Below, piece after piece: positions 18,481 through 27,329 of a stretch of DNA of 64,000 nt; the first letter of the stretch is position 1, and each line of letters starts with the position of its first letter. The notes below the pieces were generated by a model. That model was not told where the DNA came from. It saw only the letters and a program-made list of their open reading frames with translations, and did no database searches. Origin of the DNA: Desulfamplus magnetovallimortis. GTDB lineage: Bacteria > Desulfobacterota > Desulfobacteria > Desulfobacterales > Desulfobacteraceae. Position numbers and translations under genes: made by a program. The stretch covers positions 116,227 to 180,226 of the forward strand of contig NZ_LT828548.1 in NCBI RefSeq assembly GCF_900170035.1. Reading direction: 5' to 3'.

Positions 18481-19347
18481 ATGCCTGAGTTGTGGACAAA
18501 AGATAAAGAATTTGAATTTTTTGAAATTTCATCAAATCTTGTAACCATTCAACAGTTGTTTTATTATGGAGAAGATTTTCGTTATTACGCGTATTGGCCT
18601 AAAAGCTATAAAGGCGGCAAATCTACATTGCAGAGTAGAAATGCGTTAATTGGAAATTTTACTGAAAAGTTTGTAGTTGATTTATTGCAGGATTTTGCAA
18701 AATCCAGAAATCTTTACGCTATTCAGGGCGCAATATGTGATCAAATTGGATTAACTTCCAAATCACCGGCGGATGTTGTTCTTTGCAGGGAAAATAAAAC
18801 AGAACAGAGAATAGAAGATATTATAGCTATCTTTGAAGTTAAAATGTCAATTGTCTGGAATTGGGAATATACAACTAATGGGTTGAAATGTTTAGGAGAT
18901 TTTAAGACACATCAAGGCAATCCAGGATTGTTGCGCTCAGATTCAATGTTAAAAGCAATTGGAAAAAGTATAAATATTCGAGTTTCAGGTTATGGTGCTT
19001 CACATATTCCTATTGTAATATTGGGCAACACTCCAATAACTGAGTACTATACGGAAAAAGTAGATCATTTATTGATAGCAGGAATAATACAGGGTTTTTG
19101 GTCACTTAATACAAAACCTTTGGATGATAACATTGAGACTTTAAAACAAACTGATAAAAAAGGTTTTGTTCGCATTGATTCTTACTGCGAATTTCTTGAT
19201 ATGCTTGATAAGTTGTTGATTGAAAAACAGAACTTTTTTTCTGCCATGAAAACAAAAAATCAACTGGGGAAAATTATTGAGATAGCAAGTCAGGAAAGAA
19301 GTTTGGAATCAAAAGCAGAAAAGTTTCTTGAATTAATAAAGGTATAG
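18481..19347 (+). CDS. Probable type II restriction endonuclease
   Basis: 288 residues from the ATG at 18481, preceded by AGGGGG; a TTG nine bases upstream is possible but poorly placed. A PD-(D/E)xK-like core is visible: Asp98 in SPADVVL, Glu119-x-Lys121 in IFEVKMS. The gene is visibly more A+T-rich than its neighbours and is followed after 6 bp by a DNA methyltransferase, so the pair is a mobile restriction-modification unit. I do not recognise the endonuclease subfamily or its recognition site. The function rests on the catalytic pattern and the methyltransferase partner. Confidence 0.75.
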   Translation: MPELWTKDKEFEFFEISSNLVTIQQLFYYGEDFRYYAYWPKSYKGGKSTLQSRNALIGNFTEKFVVDLLQDFAKSRNLYAIQGAICDQIGLTSKSPADVVLCRENKTEQRIEDIIAIFEVKMSIVWNWEYTTNGLKCLGDFKTHQGNPGLLRSDSMLKAIGKSINIRVSGYGASHIPIVILGNTPITEYYTEKVDHLLIAGIIQGFWSLNTKPLDDNIETLKQTDKKGFVRIDSYCEFLDMLDKLLIEKQNFFSAMKTKNQLGKIIEIASQERSLESKAEKFLELIKV

Positions 19348-19353
19348 AAAAAT

Positions 19354-20268
19354 ATGCTTAAAAATGAACAAAATTATAATCGGGTGGGAACAAAAACAAG
19401 TTCTTTCGGGACTTCTGGTCGAATAAATCATGATTCAACAAAATTCTATAACAGTAAACTTTATAGAGATTTTAAAAAAAATAAAAAAATTGTTTACACA
19501 GAAAACAATATACATACGCAATATTTAAATCGAATGTTTTGTAAGTCCAGCGAAAAAATGGATGAGCTGCCAGATAATAGTATTCATTTGATGATCACGT
19601 CGCCTCCATATAATGTCTCAAAAGAATATGATAATGATTTAAGCCTGAAAGAGTATATTGAGCTTCTGAATCGTGTTTGGCAGGAAACATATCGGGTGAT
19701 GGTTCCTGGTGGTAGAGTTTGTATTAATATTGCCAATTTGGGACGAAAACCATATATACCTCTCCATAGTTATATTATTGAAAGTATGCAAAAGATCGGA
19801 TTTCTTATGAGAGGCGAAATTATCTGGAACAAAGCATCAAGTGCAAGTCCATCCTGTGCATGGGGCAGTTGGATGTCAGCTTCAAATCCTGTCTTAAGGG
19901 ATATCCACGAATACATTCTGGTTTTTTCAAAAGATATTTATTCAAGAAACAGAAAGAACAAGGAAAGTACAATAAAAAAGGAGGATTTCCTTGAATGGAC
20001 AAAAAGCGTCTGGACATTTTCGGCGGTGTCTGCAAAAAAAATAGGACACCCTGCGCCTTTTTCTGAAGAGCTTCCACACAGACTTATCCAATTATATTCT
20101 TTTGCGGGTGATATTGTTTTAGATCCATTTGCAGGAAGTGGCACTACATGTTTATCTGCTGTAAAAAATAAACGTAACTATATTGGCTATGATATTAATG
20201 AGCAATATATAGAATTGGCGGAAAAACGAATATTTGGTTTTGTAAGTCAGATGGATCTTTTTTATTAA
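19354..20268 (+). CDS. Type II DNA methyltransferase, beta class (N4-cytosine or N6-adenine)
   Basis: 304 residues. Catalytic motif IV TSPPYN (82-87) comes before the AdoMet motif DPFAGSGTT (257-265), the order of beta-class enzymes. A TSPPY core is most common in N4-cytosine enzymes, though adenine modification cannot be excluded. It protects host DNA from the endonuclease encoded immediately upstream. Like its partner it is A+T-rich, a sign of horizontal transfer. Confidence 0.9.
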   Translation: MLKNEQNYNRVGTKTSSFGTSGRINHDSTKFYNSKLYRDFKKNKKIVYTENNIHTQYLNRMFCKSSEKMDELPDNSIHLMITSPPYNVSKEYDNDLSLKEYIELLNRVWQETYRVMVPGGRVCINIANLGRKPYIPLHSYIIESMQKIGFLMRGEIIWNKASSASPSCAWGSWMSASNPVLRDIHEYILVFSKDIYSRNRKNKESTIKKEDFLEWTKSVWTFSAVSAKKIGHPAPFSEELPHRLIQLYSFAGDIVLDPFAGSGTTCLSAVKNKRNYIGYDINEQYIELAEKRIFGFVSQMDLFY

Positions 20269-20404
20269 TGCTTTCCTTGATAATCGACACAGACCAGGCT
20301 TTGAGTCTGTTAAATGTTCTGAATTAGAATCAGAAGCTTACTCTTCTTATTAGCAGTGGTGATAATGAGATTATACATTTGGCTCACTAACAATGGAGGA
20401 TGTT

Positions 20405-20536
20405 ATGGCTTTAATTCACGTTACTGTGTCAGTAAATAATTTACGCAACGATGGCAAAGCCTTTGAATCTCAATTTCTGGTAGATATCCTGGTTATCTTG
20501 ATTCAGACAAATTCAGCAACTGCAAAAAAGCAATAA
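20405..20536 (+). pseudogene. Clan AA aspartic protease, N-terminal fragment
   Basis: A 43-codon frame with a good Shine-Dalgarno (GGAGG, 20395-20399). The first 27 residues, MALIHVTVSVNNLRN then DGKAFESQFLVD, match the start of retropepsin-like clan AA proteins, in which FLVDTGA holds the catalytic Asp. Here the sequence stops matching right after that Asp: the next bases (ATCCTGGTTATC...) are the right half of a family A repeat, and the frame ends 16 codons on. The protease is therefore truncated at its active site. The rest of 20269-20625 has no other gene. Confidence 0.6.
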
Positions 20537-20549
20537 TATGGCTCTTTTG
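20485..20549. repeat. Family A half copy
   Basis: It contains only the right half of the element (ATCCTGGTTATCTTGATTC through AAAAAAGCAATA). It is fused to the truncated aspartic protease and overlaps its 3-prime end. Confidence 0.75.
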
Positions 20550-20625
20550 ACTAAGGAATTGCTCAGTCTAAATTCAACCCTTAAATGTTACACATATGAT
20601 CTTTTGAGCTTGGAGATTCACTTTA

Positions 20626-23346
20626 ATGACGAAATCCAGAACACTTTATCTTATCGACGGCACAGCCTATCTTTATCGGGCTTTCCATGCAATCCGAAAT
20701 CTTTCAAACTCAAAGGGGCTTCCCACAAACGCCACATATGGCTTTACAATGATGCTGCTTAAGTTGATCAGGGATAAGGAGCCTGACTATGCAGCCATGT
20801 TTTTTGACATGAAAGGCCCCACATTTCGCCATGAAATATATGATCAATACAAGGCTAATCGTCCACCCATGCCGGAGGAGATGGCAGTTCAGATACCCTG
20901 GATCAAGAAGATTGTGGCTGCAATGAATATTCCGGTTGTGGAAAAACAGGGCTATGAAGCAGATGATCTGATTGGAACCTATACCAGAATTGCAAAGGCC
21001 CAGGGTTTTTTCTCGGTTATGGTAACCGGAGACAAGGATTTCATGCAGCTTGTGGATAGGGATTGCGTAATATGGGATCCCATGAAAGACAAGACAATGG
21101 ATGTGGATTCTATCCGCAATGATCTTGGAATTGAGCCTATTCAGGTTATTGATATGCTGGGACTTGCAGGGGATACATCAGATAATATTCCCGGGGTTCC
21201 GGGTGTTGGACCCAAGACAGCCTTGAAGCTTATCAGTGAATATGGAAATATTCAGGAGATCTATGATAATCTTGATAATTTGAAGTCAAAGAAAGCAATG
21301 CACAAAAAGTTGCTGGATAATAGGGAACAGGCCTTTTTAAGTCGCCGTCTTGTAACCATTGAGAGATCTGTAGAGGTCAGCCACGATCTTGGGGAGTTCA
21401 AGATGGAAAAACCTGACAATGAAGCACTTGCAGAGCTATTTAAGAACCTTGAATTTAGAAAGTTGCAGCAGGAGTATTTTGAGGCTTTGCCTGTTCCGGA
21501 GAAGGATTACAGGTGCCTTACAAAAATTGATGATATTAAAAAGGTGTTGGATGAACTGAAAATCCCCTTTGCAATTGACACGGAAACAACCTCACAGCAT
21601 CCAATGCTTGCCGAACTTGTTGGTATATCTTTTTCCTGTCAGCCCCACAGGGCATTTTATATTCCACTTGCCCATGTTCGCCCAGATTTGGATGAACTTT
21701 TACTCAACTCTTCAGATGTCTCATCTGATCTTCTTGAAAGCCAGCCCGATATCGGGGAAGTTCTTGCAATGTTAAAACCAATTCTTGAGGATCCTTTAAT
21801 TCCAAAAGTCGGGCAGAATATCAAGTATGACTATATTGTGCTTGCAAAGTATGGCATTGAGATGCAGGGAATGGTTTTTGATACAATGATTGCATCATAT
21901 CTTCTCAATCCATCCCTTCGCGGCCATGGACTTGATCAGATCGCCATGGATCTTCTTGGTCATAAAACCATAAAATATGAAGATGTTACAGGCAAAGGCA
22001 AAAAACAGATTCTATTCAGTCAGGTGGATATTGAAACTGCTGTACCCTATGCCTGCGAAGATGCGGATATTACCTTGCAGGCCCATGGGATTTTGAAGAA
22101 GCGTATTGAAAAAGAGGGGCTTTTAAATCTCATGGAGACAATTGAAATGCCCCTTGTTCCGGTTCTTGCAAAGATGGAGATGCAGGGAATCAAAGTTGAT
22201 GTTGCAAAACTTCATGATCTTTCCAAATCCTTCCAGCAGGAGATGGATAAAATTGAAAAAGAGATTTTTGCAGTTGCAGGTGAGACGTTTAACATAAATT
22301 CCTCCCAGCAACTGGGGAACATTCTGTTTGAAAAACTCAAACTGCCGGTACAGAAAAAGACCAAAAAAAAGACAGGATACTCAACGGATATTGATGTACT
22401 CACAAAACTTGCTGAACAGCATGAACTTCCCGCACTTATTTTAAGATTCAGATCCCTTGGCAAGCTAAAATCAACATATACAGATGCTCTTCAGCAGCTT
22501 GTCCATCCATCTACCTTCCGGATTCACACATCCTTTAACCAGACAATTACAGCCACTGGCCGCTTGAGCAGTTCAGACCCCAATCTTCAGAATATACCCA
22601 TCAGAAATGAAGAGGGAAAGAGTATAAGAGAGACATTCATACCCGAAAAAGGATGGAAACTTCTTGCAGCAGATTATTCACAGATTGAGCTGCGGATACT
22701 TGCCCATTGTGCCGAAGACAAAATTCTTATTGAAGCATTCACAAATGATGAGGATATTCACACAAGAACTGCCGCAGAGGTGTTCCATGCCCTGCCGGGG
22801 TTTATTACAGATGAGCTTCGGCGCCAGGCCAAGGCCATAAATTTTGGTATTGTATATGGCATGGGTGCATTTAAACTTGCAAAGGAGCTTTCCATAAGCC
22901 GTAAGATGGCACAGACATATATAGATAACTATTTTGCAAGGTACTCAGGTGTTAGAAGTTATATTGATGACACAATTGCCCAGGCCCGTGAAAAAGGGGA
23001 GGTTCAAACCCTGCTTGGCAGAAGAAGAAGGCTTGATGATATCAATGCATCCAACGCCAATGTCCGTGGCTTTGCAGAGAGAATGGCCATCAATACTCCC
23101 ATACAGGGTAGTGCTGCTGATTTTATAAAACTTGCCATGATTAATATGGATAAAGCTTTAAGAGAAGAGAGTATGAAGAGCCGGATGTTGCTGTCGGTGC
23201 ATGACGAGATTCTGTTTGAGGTACCTGAAAACGAAATTGACGCTTTGACAGCACTTGCAAAAAAGGAGATGGAAGGGGTGTTTGATCTCAAGGTTCCCCT
23301 CAAGGTCAATATCGACTGCGGAGATAACTGGGCAGAGGCTCATTAA
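20626..23346 (+). CDS. polA: DNA polymerase I
   Basis: 906 residues with all three domains. 5-prime nuclease (about 1-290; YLIDGTAYLYRAFHA, GYEADDLIGT, GDKDFMQL); 3-prime to 5-prime exonuclease (about 310-490) with the active DxE in AIDTETT, GQNIKYD and YACEDADIT, so proofreading looks intact; and family A polymerase (about 530-906) with LLAADYSQIELRILAH, RRQAKAINFGIVYG and LSVHDEILFE. Role: Okazaki-fragment maturation and repair synthesis. The final codons CAT TAA form the first bases of an inverted repeat (family H), so the stop codon lies at the repeat border. Confidence 0.97.
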   Translation: MTKSRTLYLIDGTAYLYRAFHAIRNLSNSKGLPTNATYGFTMMLLKLIRDKEPDYAAMFFDMKGPTFRHEIYDQYKANRPPMPEEMAVQIPWIKKIVAAMNIPVVEKQGYEADDLIGTYTRIAKAQGFFSVMVTGDKDFMQLVDRDCVIWDPMKDKTMDVDSIRNDLGIEPIQVIDMLGLAGDTSDNIPGVPGVGPKTALKLISEYGNIQEIYDNLDNLKSKKAMHKKLLDNREQAFLSRRLVTIERSVEVSHDLGEFKMEKPDNEALAELFKNLEFRKLQQEYFEALPVPEKDYRCLTKIDDIKKVLDELKIPFAIDTETTSQHPMLAELVGISFSCQPHRAFYIPLAHVRPDLDELLLNSSDVSSDLLESQPDIGEVLAMLKPILEDPLIPKVGQNIKYDYIVLAKYGIEMQGMVFDTMIASYLLNPSLRGHGLDQIAMDLLGHKTIKYEDVTGKGKKQILFSQVDIETAVPYACEDADITLQAHGILKKRIEKEGLLNLMETIEMPLVPVLAKMEMQGIKVDVAKLHDLSKSFQQEMDKIEKEIFAVAGETFNINSSQQLGNILFEKLKLPVQKKTKKKTGYSTDIDVLTKLAEQHELPALILRFRSLGKLKSTYTDALQQLVHPSTFRIHTSFNQTITATGRLSSSDPNLQNIPIRNEEGKSIRETFIPEKGWKLLAADYSQIELRILAHCAEDKILIEAFTNDEDIHTRTAAEVFHALPGFITDELRRQAKAINFGIVYGMGAFKLAKELSISRKMAQTYIDNYFARYSGVRSYIDDTIAQAREKGEVQTLLGRRRRLDDINASNANVRGFAERMAINTPIQGSAADFIKLAMINMDKALREESMKSRMLLSVHDEILFEVPENEIDALTALAKKEMEGVFDLKVPLKVNIDCGDNWAEAH

Positions 23347-23472
23347 TGAGCCCGTTGATTTAGTCGATTCTTGAAAAAATCACCACAATATGATGTGTTT
23401 CTTGATTGCTTCAAAATCATTATATTGTGACGAAATCAAATATGTAAATACTTAATCAACAGAGTCATTAAT
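23341..23472. repeat. Inverted-repeat element H at the polA stop
   Basis: About 130 bp bounded by an imperfect 24-bp inverted repeat beginning CATTAATGAGCCCGTTGATT and answered on the right by its near reverse complement. There is a second, inner inverted repeat (CACAATATGAT / ATTATATTGTG). No ORF. Its left end contains the polA stop codon. Confidence 0.6.
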
Positions 23473-23512
23473 GGAAAATTAATCTTTTCAGATTATACCT
23501 TGAATTCTCAAT

Positions 23513-23698
23513 CTATTTTGGTTCTTCCTGTGTCATTTGAGATGATGCGGATTCATTGCTCTTCACAGTCTCGCTGACAGTGGCGTAGATATCCCTGAAA
23601 GATTCATGGATAGAAGATGGAGAAAGTCGTCCCATCTCAATGAATTTCACCACAATCTCTTTTGTGACTCTGAGTATTTGTTCGTCAATTGATTTCAT
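23513..23698 (-). CDS. Conserved small protein, 61 aa
   Basis: An acidic/amphipathic protein of 61 residues with a core EIVVKFIEMGRLSPSSIHES. I have seen similar short proteins in delta-proteobacterial genomes, without known function. AGGAG lies 8 bases before the ATG. It is divergent from the TraB-family gene. The Ser/Gln/Glu-rich tail looks unstructured. I do not assign a function. Confidence 0.65.
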   Translation of the reverse strand: MKSIDEQILRVTKEIVVKFIEMGRLSPSSIHESFRDIYATVSETVKSNESASSQMTQEEPK

Positions 23699-23868
23699 AA
23701 TGCACTCCTGATACCAAAGAATTTTATCAAGGTCAACAATATGTTAAGCTCCCCAATATTTATTCTTGTTGCCATGCAGTGGAAAATGCTTATAATTGCT
23801 CCGATGTTTTTCTCTTTTTGCTTTTTTGTGTTTTTTAAACAGCTATAATTTAAGGAAAATAGCCTCCC

Positions 23869-25161
23869 ATGGAAGATGAAACCAGGTTGAAAAATATTTC
23901 ACATGACCAAATTCCCACTTTTGACGATACTCCAGATTCTTCTCGCCCCAATCATGCAAAATTATCTCTTTCCAATGATATAATTGAGAATTGGAATGGA
24001 GATAAAATGGTGGAGACACTTGTTGTTGACGGCAAAAATATCACTCTTGTCGGAACTGCACATGTCTCAAAGGACAGTGCCCGTCTTGTCAAGGATATAA
24101 TCCATCACCAGAAGCCCGATACCGTATGTGTCGAGCTTTGCGCATCCCGCATGAAATCCATTAAAGACACCGACAGTTGGCGTAATATGGATATTGTAAA
24201 GATCATTAAAGAGAAAAAGGCAATGCTGCTTCTGATCAATCTCATGCTTGCTGCTTTTCAGAAAAAAATTGCAGAAAAGTTTGACATAAAGCCTGGCCAG
24301 GAGATGATCAATGCCATTGAGGCTGCCGAGGAGGAGGGGGCAGCAGTTGTGCCGGCAGATCGTGAAATCCAGACAACACTTGCAAGGGTCTGGCGCAGTA
24401 TGGGGCTTTGGGAGAAGCTTAAACTGATGTTTCAGTTGCTCATGTCTGTTGGAAGTTCCGAAGAGATTACAGAAGAGGACATAGAGGAGATGAAGAAGGA
24501 GGATATACTCCAGACCCTTCTTGCAGATGTGAAAAAATCCCATCCCATAATGGAGAAGGTACTTATAGATGAACGGGATCAATATCTTTCCGCTAAGATA
24601 AGAAATGCCCCGGGCAATACCATTGTTGCAGTTGTTGGGGCAGGACATCTTGCAGGAATAAAGAGATACATGGCATCTGAAAAAGAGATATCTACTTCGG
24701 AACTTGATGCTCTTCCGCCAGGAGGGAATCTTGGAAAGATGCTGAAATGGGCAATACCCACATTGATTCTTGTGCTTTTTGTTGCAGGTTTTTTCATGAA
24801 GGGAAAGGATGCCGGAGCTGACATGATCTGGCTGTGGATAGGGGCCAATGGCTTTTTTGCAGGCCTTGGAGCCTTGATTGCCTTGGCACATCCCTATACA
24901 ATAATATCATCCATTGTGGCAGCGCCTTTGACCTCCCTGAATCCTATGATTGCAGCAGGCTGGGTATCAGGGCTTGTGGAGGCCATATTCAGAAAACCAA
25001 AAGTTAGAGATCTTGAGGCCATTCCAGTGGATATTCTCTCTGTCAGAGGCTTTTGGCGTAATAATGTAACAAGAATTTTGCTGGTTGTGGTATTTACCAA
25101 TCTTGGAAGCACAATAGGTACAATGACAGCTATTCCCTTGATGCTCAAGGTTATGCAGTAA
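23869..25161 (+). CDS. TraB/PrgY-family membrane protein
   Basis: 430 residues. The N-terminal TraB domain contains the signature VGTAHVSKDSARLV and TVCVELCASR, and later VVGAGHLAGI. The C-terminal part has about four hydrophobic spans (from about 300 on). PrgY/TraB members limit pheromone signalling in enterococci, and the fold is related to Tiki/GumN metalloproteases, so a membrane peptidase or peptide-quenching role is possible; function in this organism is unknown. The stop codon TAA is the first bases of a family B repeat (TAAACGATCATGG). Confidence 0.85.
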   Translation: MEDETRLKNISHDQIPTFDDTPDSSRPNHAKLSLSNDIIENWNGDKMVETLVVDGKNITLVGTAHVSKDSARLVKDIIHHQKPDTVCVELCASRMKSIKDTDSWRNMDIVKIIKEKKAMLLLINLMLAAFQKKIAEKFDIKPGQEMINAIEAAEEEGAAVVPADREIQTTLARVWRSMGLWEKLKLMFQLLMSVGSSEEITEEDIEEMKKEDILQTLLADVKKSHPIMEKVLIDERDQYLSAKIRNAPGNTIVAVVGAGHLAGIKRYMASEKEISTSELDALPPGGNLGKMLKWAIPTLILVLFVAGFFMKGKDAGADMIWLWIGANGFFAGLGALIALAHPYTIISSIVAAPLTSLNPMIAAGWVSGLVEAIFRKPKVRDLEAIPVDILSVRGFWRNNVTRILLVVVFTNLGSTIGTMTAIPLMLKVMQ

Positions 25162-25377
25162 ACGATCATGGCTGATGATCAGCCACCCCCGACCATGGAA
25201 ATTGTATCCATTTCCACGGTAAACGGTCATGGCTGCCATCCAGCCACCCCCGAATATGGAAATTTGTATCCATTCCCACGGTAAAAACAAAATTAATTTT
25301 TATGCTAAACGGGCATGATTGATTACGTATCACTCACCCCCACAAATATAAAAAACAGGAGTCATTTTCACGGTAAA
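25159..25377 (-). repeat. Family B array, three units
   Basis: Three units in reverse orientation, each running TAAACG(G)-CATG-hairpin-CACCCCC-CACGGTAAA. Two have arms GGCTGATgATCAGCC and GGCTG/CAGCC; the third has GATTGAT/ATCACTC. The first base of the array is the first base of the traB stop codon, and the last unit leaves AAAGGA as the ribosome site of the next gene. Confidence 0.8.
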
Positions 25378-25387
25378 GGAAAAAAAT

Positions 25388-26845
25388 ATGGAAAGACCGG
25401 AACTTATCAACCCCTCTGTCTGCTTGAAAATTCTGAATGAAAATGAACTGGATCAGGTTTATGAGGCAGCAATTACAGTGCTTGAAAAAACAGGTTTCAA
25501 GATGACACATAAAGATGCTGTTGCACTATGCCAAAAATCCGGTTGCAAAATCGAAGGAGACCGGATTCGTGTCCCCCGTGAAGTAATTGAACAGTGTATA
25601 GAAACAGCACCCAAAGGTTTTACAGTTTATGACCGTCTTGGTAATCCTGCCCTTGATCTGAGTGGCCGGAACAGCTATTATGGATGTTCCACAGGCTCTC
25701 CCCACACCAGAGATTATGAAACCGGTGAGATAAGACCAACTACATACAGAGATCTTGAAATCGGTGCTCACCTTTCAGATGCCCTTCCAAACATTGACTG
25801 GGTAATGCCATTTGGTACAACACAGGACACCCCCCAGGATGCATCTTTTCTGTATGATTTTGAAGCATGTGTTAAAAATACAACAATGCCTGTTATGTTT
25901 TTAAGCGAAAGTGTTAAGGATTCATTTTATATCCAGTCCATGGCAGCAGCATGTGTGGGCGGAAAGGATGCTTTGAGAGAAAAGCCTTTTTTGATGGCAT
26001 ACCCGGAACCCATAACCCCACTTTTCTATCCTGATGAAGTTGTGAGCCGATCTCTTTTGGCAGCAGACTGGGGGCTTCCACAGTGCCCAGGTACATCCCA
26101 GCTCATGGGGGCAACAAGTCCTGTTACCCTTGCAGGAGGTGTGGTGCTGTGGCTTTCCGAAGCATTGATGAGTCTTGTTGTGCTCCAGCTTTATAAACCT
26201 GGTTCCCCCACATTCCTGAGTGGTAATTTTGGAACATTTGATATGAAAACATCGGTAAGTGCAGTGGCATCTCCGGAGGTCAGCATGTGCCTTGCAGCAC
26301 AGGCTCAGATGGGGCAAAGGCTTGGACTTCCAACCTGGGGACTTGCAGGAGCTTCGGATTCCATGATAGTTGATGGACAGGCCGGTGCTGAAAGTGCATT
26401 TGGCATACTTGCCCAGGGACTTGCAGGACTCAATCTCATTCATGATGTTGGATATCTTGGTGCCGGCATGGTGTGCTCTCCGGAAATGCTTGTGATGGGT
26501 GACGAAATTTGCGGAATGACTCGTCATTTTCTCAAAGGTATAACAATTAACGCTGAAACACTTGCCACAGAAGTAATAGACAAAGTAGGCCCTGGTGGTA
26601 ACTTTATTCCGGAAGTTCATACTTTCAGGCATTTCCGTAAAGAGACATGGTTTCCCACTATAATGGATCGAAGTCATCTTCATAACTGGGTAAGCAAGGG
26701 AAAACCAGACATCAACCACAGGGTCAGGGAAAAAATTAATCACCTTATGGCAAACCATAAACCGGTTCCCCTTGGAGATCATGAAATATCAGAGATTGAA
26801 AGAATAAGATCAGAGGGAGAAAAAGCCCTCATGAAGGATAAATAA
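25388..26845 (+). CDS. MttB-superfamily corrinoid methyltransferase (non-pyrrolysine)
   Basis: 485 residues, the full length of the trimethylamine methyltransferase (MttB) superfamily, with the typical LEKTGFKMTHKDA start and the LAGASDSMIVDGQAGAES segment. The frame has no in-frame TAG, so it is not a pyrrolysine enzyme; known members of this kind demethylate quaternary amines such as glycine betaine and pass the methyl group to a corrinoid protein. No corrinoid protein or reactivase gene is adjacent, so the partner is elsewhere. The substrate is unknown. The ribosome site AAAGGA is the edge of a family B repeat. Confidence 0.85.
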   Translation: MERPELINPSVCLKILNENELDQVYEAAITVLEKTGFKMTHKDAVALCQKSGCKIEGDRIRVPREVIEQCIETAPKGFTVYDRLGNPALDLSGRNSYYGCSTGSPHTRDYETGEIRPTTYRDLEIGAHLSDALPNIDWVMPFGTTQDTPQDASFLYDFEACVKNTTMPVMFLSESVKDSFYIQSMAAACVGGKDALREKPFLMAYPEPITPLFYPDEVVSRSLLAADWGLPQCPGTSQLMGATSPVTLAGGVVLWLSEALMSLVVLQLYKPGSPTFLSGNFGTFDMKTSVSAVASPEVSMCLAAQAQMGQRLGLPTWGLAGASDSMIVDGQAGAESAFGILAQGLAGLNLIHDVGYLGAGMVCSPEMLVMGDEICGMTRHFLKGITINAETLATEVIDKVGPGGNFIPEVHTFRHFRKETWFPTIMDRSHLHNWVSKGKPDINHRVREKINHLMANHKPVPLGDHEISEIERIRSEGEKALMKDK

Positions 26846-26850
26846 GATTT

Positions 26851-27046
26851 CTTGCCATATTTCATTTATCAATTACATTTTTTGAACCATGATTTTCATG
26901 ATTAAGGGATTATCCTGATTTTTCAACATGTTAATCCTTTACCTTGAAAATGACTATCATTTTTGTATTTGGGGATGATTGATACGTAGTCAATCATGTC
27001 TGTTAAATCCTTTAATCATGGTTCAAATTTTTCAGAAATTGGCAAG
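26851..27046. repeat. Inverted-repeat element F with an inserted B unit
   Basis: Outer ends CTTGCCATATTTC / GAAATTGGCAAG and an inner perfect 14-bp inverted repeat TTTGAACCATGATT / AATCATGGTTCAAA (26881-26894, 27014-27027). A family B unit (26938-27006) sits between the arms. It starts six bases after the stop codon of the MttB gene. Confidence 0.6.
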
Positions 27047-27070
27047 GAACCAATGAAAATAAAAAAAATA

Positions 27071-27176
27071 GGGCATGCTTCATTTACAGGTTTACACTTT
27101 CTGGGATACATGTCCATTTATCGGGAATTTCCATCAAAAAAGTGTAAACTACTTTTGGGATGATATGAAGGATGTC
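27071..27176. repeat. Family C MITE-like element, copy 1
   Basis: A 106-bp element GGCATGCTTCAT ... ATGAAGGATGTC with inner arms TTTACACTTT / AAAAGTGTAAA and no ORF. It is flanked by an exact 8-bp direct repeat AAAAATAG (27063-27070 and 27177-27184). Confidence 0.9.
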
Positions 27177-27251
27177 AAAAATAGCACGAATTACCGCTTT
27201 GATATGGCTTATAACTCTTGCTTCATCGCTTTATATTACCCTTGAAGATGA

Positions 27252-27329
27252 GAAAGAAAGCGGAAACATGGCATTTGTCCTGATTGTGCAAAAAAACTTT
27301 ATCCTGATATAGAAATGTACGAAGATTGA
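27252..27329 (+). pseudogene. Relic of a sensor/response-regulator C-terminus
   Basis: The open stretch reads HGICPDCAKKLYPDIEMYED before TGA. HGICPDCAKKLYP is a familiar C-terminal motif of PAS-linked bacterial sensor proteins. The frame is closed by TGA at 27249-27251, so only about 25 codons remain. Its stop overlaps the start of the glycosyltransferase gene (TGATG), a sign of a former coupled operon. The rest of 26846-27328 is repeats F and C. Confidence 0.45.

Noticed and set aside
25159-25377. Family B arrays as a CRISPR array
   Set aside because: Units are directly abutting, differ inside the repeat rather than in spacers, and no cas gene is present.
25388-26845. Pyrrolysine-containing trimethylamine methyltransferase
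   Set aside because: The frame runs full length without an in-frame TAG, so there is no sign of pyrrolysine.
27173-27313. 46-codon frame starting ATGTCAAAAATAGCACG as a gene
   Set aside because: It begins inside a family C element and its target duplication, lacks a ribosome site, and overlaps the sensor relic in another frame.
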